A stretch of 44,333 nucleotides of DNA from UBA1189 sp045660385 (GTDB taxonomy: Bacteria; Bacteroidota; Bacteroidia; Bacteroidales; Bacteroidaceae), in the NCBI GenBank assembly GCA_045660385.1, contig JAZRDT010000152.1, forward strand, positions 1 to 44,333, given 5' to 3'. The notes beneath the pieces were generated by a model. That model did no database searches, had not been told where the DNA came from, and saw only the letters and a list, made by a program, of their open reading frames with translations. The translations under genes and the position numbers were made by a program. Positions 39,157-44,333 of this stretch are shown here, piece after piece; the first letter of the stretch is position 1; each line of letters begins with the position of its first letter.

Positions 39157-40449
39157 ATGCGCCTCAGAGACAAGATTGACATAGCCGACATCAACATGAT
39201 ATACTTCTCATCCTACCGGATGAAGGTGCATCGTCCCATGCCCATCGTCGTGTGCTATCTGCTCTTTCTGGCTTATTGCATAAGAAATTTCTTGCGGTTC
39301 GAGTTCCGATATACCCGCTCTCACAAGGTACTCTTCGTAGTGCCGACGCTCAACAACAAACGTACGCTCGAGCCCATCTACTCGAAGTTGGATGAGGCTG
39401 ATTACACCTGCATACAGGGTAGCTGGATGGGACTCCCGCGCACCCGTTTGGCCTGGTATAGCCTGGTGCGCTTATTGGACTTTCACCGCATGTACCGCTC
39501 GCTCAATACCGAGGACAAGCGTCTCGTGCGCCATTTCTATCTGCGTTTCATGACCACCTATGGGGTGTATCACACCTGTCACGAACTGCTCAGGCGTAAC
39601 CCCGATCTCAAGATGATTGTGATGGCCAATGACCATATTTCCGTATGCCGCATCCTTCGTATGCTGGCCCCGCAGTATGGGGTAGAAACGCTGTATACAC
39701 AGCACGCCTCAGTCACCGAGCGCTTCCCCTCGTTGCAGTTTACCTACTCCTTCCTCGATGGTATTGAATCCTATGAGAAATATGCAACCATAGGCAACAT
39801 TCGCGGAAAGGTATACCTCTCGGGAAGTCCGCGATTCGATGTGCTTGGAAAATTGCGGGTTGCTCAAGCTGATTCCCATCGCATAGGCATTGCGTGCAAC
39901 TCCATCGACCGCCTGCAACGAGTGGCCGAGTTGGCTGCATATCTCATTGCCCACACCGATTATGAGGTGGTGGTGCGTCCTCATCCCGAGATGCTGAAGA
40001 ACTTTCCCCAATCATTGTTTGCCGATTCGCGCATCTCTATCTCGCGCCCCGATTGTGAGACTCCCTTCGAATTCATATCCAAACTCAAGGTGCTCATCGC
40101 CAACGAGTCGAGCATACACCTCGATTCGCTGCTTGTAGGCATCCTCACCATACTGTACAATTTCACCGAGAATGCCACTATCGACTGGTATGGCTACCTG
40201 CGCAACGGCCTAATGCCCAAGTGCGACAGCAAGGAGCACATCATACGATATATTGACGAGGCCGCCTTGTCTGCCGCGAAGGCCAAGTACTACTATGCAG
40301 CCTATGGTACCGCCTATGAATACAATGTCGGAACCTTGATTGCCCGCTTCATCCAAGGCCGTATTGGCCGCCAGGGCAATGTGCTTGATTCCATCTTTGT
40401 TGACCAGGGAGCATACTACGACTATAAATCCCAGAAACCATGCGATTGA
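39157..40449 (+). CDS. GT-B-type transferase with HP and SS motifs, candidate nonulosonate transferase
   Basis: A 430-residue protein with a Rossmann-like N-terminal half (KVLFVVPTLNNKRTL) and a C-terminal half typical of the polysialyltransferase, CDP-glycerophosphotransferase and KpsC/S superfamily. VVRPHPEM (HP motif, 274-278) and ANESSIHLDSL (SS motif, 316-319) are the CMP/CDP-binding signatures of that superfamily, and FLDGIESYEKY may stand for the acidic motif of bacterial sialyltransferases. A hydrophobic stretch near residues 29-45 could associate with the membrane. It directly follows the nonulosonate genes, so use of a CMP-nonulosonate donor is a reasonable inference; transfer of glycerol phosphate is the main alternative. 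The 3' end overlaps the flippase gene by ten bases. Confidence 0.65.
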   Translation: MRLRDKIDIADINMIYFSSYRMKVHRPMPIVVCYLLFLAYCIRNFLRFEFRYTRSHKVLFVVPTLNNKRTLEPIYSKLDEADYTCIQGSWMGLPRTRLAWYSLVRLLDFHRMYRSLNTEDKRLVRHFYLRFMTTYGVYHTCHELLRRNPDLKMIVMANDHISVCRILRMLAPQYGVETLYTQHASVTERFPSLQFTYSFLDGIESYEKYATIGNIRGKVYLSGSPRFDVLGKLRVAQADSHRIGIACNSIDRLQRVAELAAYLIAHTDYEVVVRPHPEMLKNFPQSLFADSRISISRPDCETPFEFISKLKVLIANESSIHLDSLLVGILTILYNFTENATIDWYGYLRNGLMPKCDSKEHIIRYIDEAALSAAKAKYYYAAYGTAYEYNVGTLIARFIQGRIGRQGNVLDSIFVDQGAYYDYKSQKPCD

Positions 40450-41717
40450 GTGCTATAAAATCCAAAGTTGCGGGTAACAAGACTCTGCTCAATGGCAGTC
40501 TGTTTTCCCTCTTCTCCTTTTTCAATCAGGGGGTAGGCTTCGTGTTGCTTATCCTGCTTGCCGAGTACATCGCTCCGGCCGAGTATGGCAGTCTCAGCAT
40601 GTTCAACACCGTGGTCACCTTCCTGGGATTTTTCATCGCGATGTCTACGCAAGGCTTTCTCGCCATCTCCTACTTCAAACGTGGATCGGCGCATTTCAAG
40701 GAAGATGTCTCGGCCATCAGCCTCATATCCCTCACTTCATTCATCGTGTTGGGAGCGGTCGTAGCTCTGCTCCACCGTCAGTTGTCGCAGTGGCTTCATC
40801 TGCCTACGGCATTTCTCTTTGCCACCGTTGCCATCGCTTTCTTCCACCTGTTCTTCGACATGCGGCTCAACTATCTGCGTGTACAGGAGAAGGTCACCCG
40901 CTACGGTTTGTGGAGCTGTACCTTTGCGTTGATAAGTTTTGCCCTTTCGCTCTACCTTGTTATAGGACGCAGACTCGACTGGGAGGGTCGTGCCTATGCC
41001 AATCTCATTTGTAGCATTGCCTTCGGTGTATTGGCCATCGGCTGCTTCCTCCGCGAGCGCCTGTTCACCTTCAAGGTCAGTGCCGATACCTTCAAGACTA
41101 TTCTCTATTGGGGTGTCCCTCTCATCCCGCATTTAGCTTCGGTATGGATCAAGCAGGGAGGCGACCGTCTCATCATCAATGAGCAGCACTCGCTGGCCGA
41201 TGTGGGACTTTTCAGTTTTGCCCTCAACCTCACCAGCATCATCATCATGATAGGTTCGGCATTCAACGCCACCAATTCCGTATCCATCTACAAGACACTC
41301 TCGTCGGGAGAGCCTGCTTGTGATATACGCAGCAAGCTCAGGCGGCAGACACGCGACATTGCCATCATCTATCTCATCGCCTATGTGTGCATTGTGTTGG
41401 GTGCATCGTTGCTGACACCTCTGTTGCTACCCCGCTATGCCGAGTCCATACCCTATTTCCTCATCCTCTCGTTGCAGGGTTTGGGACAGTGCTTCTATTT
41501 CCTCTATAGTAATTACCTCTTCTACTATCATCGCAACAAGCAGCTCATGTTCGTAACCTTCATCACCTCGGTGCTCCATTTGTTGCTCTCGCTGCTCCTT
41601 ACCCGGTACTCGCTCATATACACTTGCTGCATCTACGTGTTTGTGCAGGTCATTCTCGTATATTCACTTTATAAACTCAGTCGCAAGGCTCTAACCGAAA
41701 ACCTGGAAACCTCATGA
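40440..41717 (+). CDS. Oligosaccharide flippase, Wzx/MATE-like
   Basis: A 425-residue polytopic membrane protein of the polysaccharide transporter family (MOP superfamily), which turns undecaprenyl-linked oligosaccharide from the cytoplasmic to the periplasmic side. About 12 helices are visible, beginning NGSLFSLFSFFNQGVGFVLLILLAEYI, with ISPAEYG-like IAPAEYGSLSMFNTV after helix 1 as is common in Wzx. ILYWGVPLIPHLASVWIKQGGDRLIIN opens the second half. It overlaps the preceding gene by ten bases and the following one by four. No wzy polymerase, wzz or wza gene is nearby, so the unit moved is probably not polymerised. Wzx proteins tend to follow the structure of their own glycan. Confidence 0.9.
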   Translation: MRLSAIKSKVAGNKTLLNGSLFSLFSFFNQGVGFVLLILLAEYIAPAEYGSLSMFNTVVTFLGFFIAMSTQGFLAISYFKRGSAHFKEDVSAISLISLTSFIVLGAVVALLHRQLSQWLHLPTAFLFATVAIAFFHLFFDMRLNYLRVQEKVTRYGLWSCTFALISFALSLYLVIGRRLDWEGRAYANLICSIAFGVLAIGCFLRERLFTFKVSADTFKTILYWGVPLIPHLASVWIKQGGDRLIINEQHSLADVGLFSFALNLTSIIIMIGSAFNATNSVSIYKTLSSGEPACDIRSKLRRQTRDIAIIYLIAYVCIVLGASLLTPLLLPRYAESIPYFLILSLQGLGQCFYFLYSNYLFYYHRNKQLMFVTFITSVLHLLLSLLLTRYSLIYTCCIYVFVQVILVYSLYKLSRKALTENLETS

Positions 41718-42220
41718 AGCAGATTCTCATCCGTTGGCGCGACAGCTTGTTGCGCTCATACTACACCCGCCGTGTGTCACGCCGTGTCATGAAACATGGC
41801 GCCAACCTCCGATGCAACGGCAAGTGCACCATCACGGGCCATGTCACGTTAGGCGACAATGTCAACTTCAATGGCATGTGTATCCTTGGAGCTGGAACCG
41901 TTACCATCGGTGACAACTTCCATTCTGGTACCGAGTGCATGATGATTACACAAAACCACAACTACGAGGGCGAGGCCATCCCCTACGACCACACCTATGT
42001 GAAGAAGACCATCCGCATAGGCGACAATGTGTGGCTGGGCAATCGCGTGCTCATTGTCGGTGATGTCACCATTGGCGAGGGAGCCATTGTGGCAGCTGGT
42101 GCTGTCGTGTGCAAGGACGTTCCCCCATGTGCCATTGTCGGAGGCAATCCGGCCAAGGTAATCAAGTATCGTGACCGCGCACACTACGAATCGCTCAAAG
42201 CCGCAGGGCGTTTTCATTAA
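41714..42220 (+). CDS. Left-handed beta-helix acyltransferase (probable sugar O-acetyltransferase)
   Basis: A 168-residue hexapeptide-repeat transferase, probably acetylating a hydroxyl of the glycan with acetyl-CoA. Repeats of the type [LIV]GxxxxI run from about residue 36 to 150: ITGHVTLGDNVNFNGM, TIGDNFHSG, IRIGDNVWLGNRVLIVGDVTIGEG. The catalytic-type His lies in TQNHNYEGEAI, followed by the usual loop, and the end GAIVAAGAVVCKDVPP and AIVGGNPAKVIKYR is that of the maltose/galactoside acetyltransferase group. The start overlaps the flippase stop by ATGA. It is the last gene of the operon, before a terminator. The acceptor could be the nonulosonate, which is often O-acetylated, or another sugar. 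Confidence 0.88.
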   Translation: MKQILIRWRDSLLRSYYTRRVSRRVMKHGANLRCNGKCTITGHVTLGDNVNFNGMCILGAGTVTIGDNFHSGTECMMITQNHNYEGEAIPYDHTYVKKTIRIGDNVWLGNRVLIVGDVTIGEGAIVAAGAVVCKDVPPCAIVGGNPAKVIKYRDRAHYESLKAAGRFH

Positions 42221-42228
42221 GAATAAGA

Positions 42229-42261
42229 AAGCAGCACCACTCATACCCGAGGGTGCTGCTT
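42229..42261. terminator. Bidirectional terminator between the glycan operon and GH105
   Basis: AAGCAGCACC (42229-42238) pairs perfectly with GGTGCTGCTT (42252-42261). T-rich sequence follows on both strands (TTCTGTT, and TTTCTTATT on the minus strand), so it can serve both convergent genes. Confidence 0.85.
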
Positions 42262-42288
42262 CTGTTATGCGGGGTCTATGGTTGCCTG

Positions 42289-43434
42289 TTATGGGTAGAT
42301 GATTTGTGCCTGCAACTTGTATAGTTCGGCACCGGCCAGGAGCACGCAGCCGAGACCATAGTCCTCGAAGTCGGGCACGCTATCGTAGGTGACGGGCTGG
42401 CCTGCCGAGGGATCCTTACCTGTTCCTTGCATATAACCCAAGAATCCGTTGGGGTGAACAGCCTTCTCCACGATGGCATTCCATGCACGCACCATGGGTT
42501 CCGTGTAGGTGTCGGCATCCAATATGCCCTGACGTATTCCCCATGCCATACCATATACGAAGAGGGCTGTGCCCGAGGTCTCGGGTCCGCCGTAGTTGGT
42601 GGGGTCGTGCAGACTCACATTCCAGAAGCCATCTTCACGCTGGCATTTGATGAGCGCCTTGCTCATGGCCTTGAAGTCGCGCAGGTAGTCCTTATAGTGC
42701 TTTTCGTCCTTGGGGATTTCGTTCATTACACGCACCAATGCAGCATATACCCATCCGTTGCCACGGCTCCAGTAGCAATCCTCGCCATTCGGTTCTGTGT
42801 AGGGTGGGTCGTAGTCGGCATCGCGCCACCAAAGGTCATCTTTGGGGTTATACATACCCTTTTCGCCCAGTTGGTTGCGGGTATATTCGTAGAGCTGCCA
42901 CATCTTGTCGTAGTACTTGGTGTCGTCGTAGAGGTTGCCGAACTTGGCAAACACTGGCATGGCCATCTGTATGGCATCAATCCACCACCAATCGTCCACC
43001 TGCGGTGTGTTTACCATCGCATCGATCGAAACCTTCACGTTCTTCAGCATGGCAGGGTTGTCGGGGCAGATGCGGTAGAGGTCAATGTAGGTTTGTCCGC
43101 AGCAATGGTTGTCGGCATGGCGTGTGGTGTTGCCGTTGCGCATACCCCATTGGTGCGATGCCCCCCAGTCGTAGGCATATTTATAGAAGTCCGCACGGGG
43201 ATAGATCTCGTGCAACGCCATCAGTCCCTCGTAGTATACCGCGCGGGTCCACAGGTTGCTCGGGCGTTCCTTGTTCACGAATGTGGGCACCGAGGGATCA
43301 GGCCACTTCTTCATGAAGTAGTCATTGGTGAGCAACATGGTTTTGAGAATCTCTTTCTGCGTGGGCAGCTCCTGTGCCACGAGTGAGCCTGTGCAGAACA
43401 GTACGGCAAGCAGGGTGCAAAGGGTGTGTCTCAT
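42289..43434 (-). CDS. Secreted GH105 unsaturated rhamnogalacturonyl hydrolase
   Basis: A 381-residue exported (alpha/alpha)6-barrel hydrolase that removes the unsaturated galacturonic acid left at the non-reducing end by pectin lyases. A signal peptide MRHTLCTLLAVLFCTGSLVAQ opens the protein. The YteR-type catalytic Asp is in WWWIDAIQMAMPVF; RHADNHCCGQTYIDLYR, WSRGNGWVYAALVRVMNEIP and GFWNVSLHDPTNYGGPETSGTALFVYGMAWGI are family stretches. The ATG at 43434 is chosen: an upstream start at 43485 would lie within the promoter -7 box. It has its own promoter and, with the CE12-like acetylesterase at 772, points to rhamnogalacturonan use, although no lyase or SusC/D pair is in the window. Confidence 0.92.
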   Translation of the reverse strand: MRHTLCTLLAVLFCTGSLVAQELPTQKEILKTMLLTNDYFMKKWPDPSVPTFVNKERPSNLWTRAVYYEGLMALHEIYPRADFYKYAYDWGASHQWGMRNGNTTRHADNHCCGQTYIDLYRICPDNPAMLKNVKVSIDAMVNTPQVDDWWWIDAIQMAMPVFAKFGNLYDDTKYYDKMWQLYEYTRNQLGEKGMYNPKDDLWWRDADYDPPYTEPNGEDCYWSRGNGWVYAALVRVMNEIPKDEKHYKDYLRDFKAMSKALIKCQREDGFWNVSLHDPTNYGGPETSGTALFVYGMAWGIRQGILDADTYTEPMVRAWNAIVEKAVHPNGFLGYMQGTGKDPSAGQPVTYDSVPDFEDYGLGCVLLAGAELYKLQAQIIYP

Positions 43435-43482
43435 AGTATATTTTTTATGTATCCTATACTTAAATGTTATAATTACGAGGGA

Positions 43483-43514
43483 CAAATATAAACAATTTCA
43501 AAATTATTGACAAA
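43483..43514 (-). promoter_or_regulatory. Promoter for the GH105 gene
   Basis: On the minus strand TTTG (43514-43511), 20 bases, then TATATTTG (43490-43483), an exact consensus match. The ATG at 43434 lies about 49 bases on. Confidence 0.7.
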
Positions 43515-43541
43515 GGATTTCGATATTTTTCCGTAATTTTG
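43507..43541 (+). promoter_or_regulatory. argS promoter
   Basis: TAATTTTG (43534-43541) is a consensus -7 box; TTG (43507-43509) lies 24 bases upstream, somewhat wide. It partly overlaps the divergent GH105 promoter. Confidence 0.55.
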
Positions 43542-43581
43542 CGCACATATTGGCATTCGAGAAATAAACAATACAATACAT

Positions 43582-44333
43582 ATGATAGAACAGAAGTTGG
43601 TACAGAGTGTCGCTCAGGCGATACAGGCATTGTACGGACAGGCCGTGGAGCCAGCCCAGGTGCAGTTGCAGAAGACAAAGAAAGAGTTTGAGGGCCACCT
43701 GACCCTCGTGGTATTCCCCTTCTTGCGCACTTCGCGCAAAGGTCCCGAGCAGACCGCTCAGGAGATTGGCGAATACCTGGCTGCAAACGAGCCCATGGTG
43801 CAGGCATTCAATGTCATTAAGGGCTTCCTCAATATCACCATTGCCGCTTCGGCTTGGGTAGAGCTGCTGACCGCTATCGACGCTGACGCCAAGTTTGGCA
43901 TACAGACCCCCACCGCGAACTCTCCGCTGGTGATGATCGAGTACTCATCGCCCAACACCAACAAGCCCCTCCACCTGGGCCACGTCCGCAACAACCTCCT
44001 CGGCTATGCACTTGCCAATGTGATGGAGGCCAACGGCAACCGCGTGGTGAAGACCAACATCGTGAACGACCGAGGCATCCACATCTGTAAGTCGATGCTT
44101 GCATGGCAGAAGTATGGCGAGGGCGAGACTCCCGAGTCGTCGGGCAAGAAGGGCGACCACCTCATCGGTGACTACTACGTAGCTTTCGACAAGCACTACA
44201 AGGCCGAGGTGGCCGAGATCATGGAGCGCGAGGGCTGCACCAAGGAGGAGGCAGAGGCCAAGTCACCCCTGATGGCCGAGGCACGCGAGATGCTCGTGAA
44301 GTGGGAGGCTGGCGACCCCGAGGTGCGCGGCCT
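43582..44333 (+). CDS. argS: Arginyl-tRNA synthetase, N-terminal part (cut by window edge)
   Basis: The first 250 codons of argS; the frame stays open to the last base. ArgRS charges tRNA-Arg in the cytoplasm. The start ATG at 43582 gives MIEQKLVQSVAQAIQALYG, followed by the N-terminal Add-1 domain that contacts the tRNA D-loop (to about residue 105). The catalytic domain begins with VMIEYSSPNTNKPLHLGHVR, which contains the HIGH-type motif HLGH, and continues with NNLLGYALANVMEANG and KTNIVNDRGIHICKSMLAW, all strongly conserved in ArgRS. The KMSKS region and anticodon-binding domain lie outside the window. It is divergent from the GH105 gene with its own promoter. Confidence 0.97.
   Translation, partial: MIEQKLVQSVAQAIQALYGQAVEPAQVQLQKTKKEFEGHLTLVVFPFLRTSRKGPEQTAQEIGEYLAANEPMVQAFNVIKGFLNITIAASAWVELLTAIDADAKFGIQTPTANSPLVMIEYSSPNTNKPLHLGHVRNNLLGYALANVMEANGNRVVKTNIVNDRGIHICKSMLAWQKYGEGETPESSGKKGDHLIGDYYVAFDKHYKAEVAEIMEREGCTKEEAEAKSPLMAEAREMLVKWEAGDPEVRG

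Overview
The window is a piece of a Bacteroidota chromosome, most likely order Bacteroidales. Family-level hints are the long (618 aa) IspG, the YfhO protein, the SbsA-like Ig-fold lipoprotein, GH105 and CE12 polysaccharide enzymes, and many promoters of the Bacteroidota type (TAnnTTTG at -7, TTTG about 20 bp upstream) with almost no Shine-Dalgarno sequences. It looks like ordinary chromosome with one accessory glycan region: no rRNA, tRNA, CRISPR, transposase or phage gene was recognised. Both ends cut a tRNA synthetase gene (3' end of metG on the left, 5' end of argS on the right).

Layout. 1-15 kb: metG end; a secreted rhamnogalacturonan acetylesterase; a minus-strand group of M16 protease, ispG and a DUF456 membrane protein; a polyprenyl diphosphate synthase; a minus-strand group miaB, secreted alpha/beta hydrolase, TrmH-type RNA methyltransferase; then a plus-strand pair of a GH123-like hydrolase and a patatin, behind a 339-bp leader with an attenuator-like set of alternative hairpins. 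15-21 kb: a five-gene tripartite ABC exporter (ATPase, two MacB/FtsX permeases, periplasmic adaptor, TolC). 21-28 kb: Ig-like lipoprotein, rpsO, a THUMP RNA methyltransferase with an Arg/Gly-rich tail, and a DPP-IV-type S9 peptidase.

28-31 kb: a compact thiamin salvage operon on the minus strand. A TPP riboswitch precedes two bifunctional proteins, ThiM-TenA and ThiE-ThiD, which together cover the salvage of thiazole and pyrimidine up to thiamin phosphate. The linker between ThiE and ThiD is encoded by a heptanucleotide tandem repeat. 31-42 kb: YfhO, then a surface-glycan region. On the minus strand lie a GT2 and a GT10 fucosyltransferase; on the plus strand a seven-gene operon encodes a GT2, an SpsF-type cytidylyltransferase, a NeuB-type nonulosonate synthase, a KdsC/Kdn-9-phosphate-phosphatase-like HAD enzyme, a GT-B transferase with HP and SS motifs, a Wzx flippase and an acetyltransferase. 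No polymerase or chain-length gene is present, so a short oligosaccharide (glycoprotein or lipooligosaccharide) is the simplest product. 42-44 kb: a GH105 unsaturated rhamnogalacturonyl hydrolase and argS.

I see no clearly new system. The items most worth a second look are the thiamin operon with its two fusions and repeat-coded linker, the nonulosonate/fucose glycan cluster, the leader of the GH123-like gene, and several families of short intergenic repeats, some of which sit in or beside promoters.
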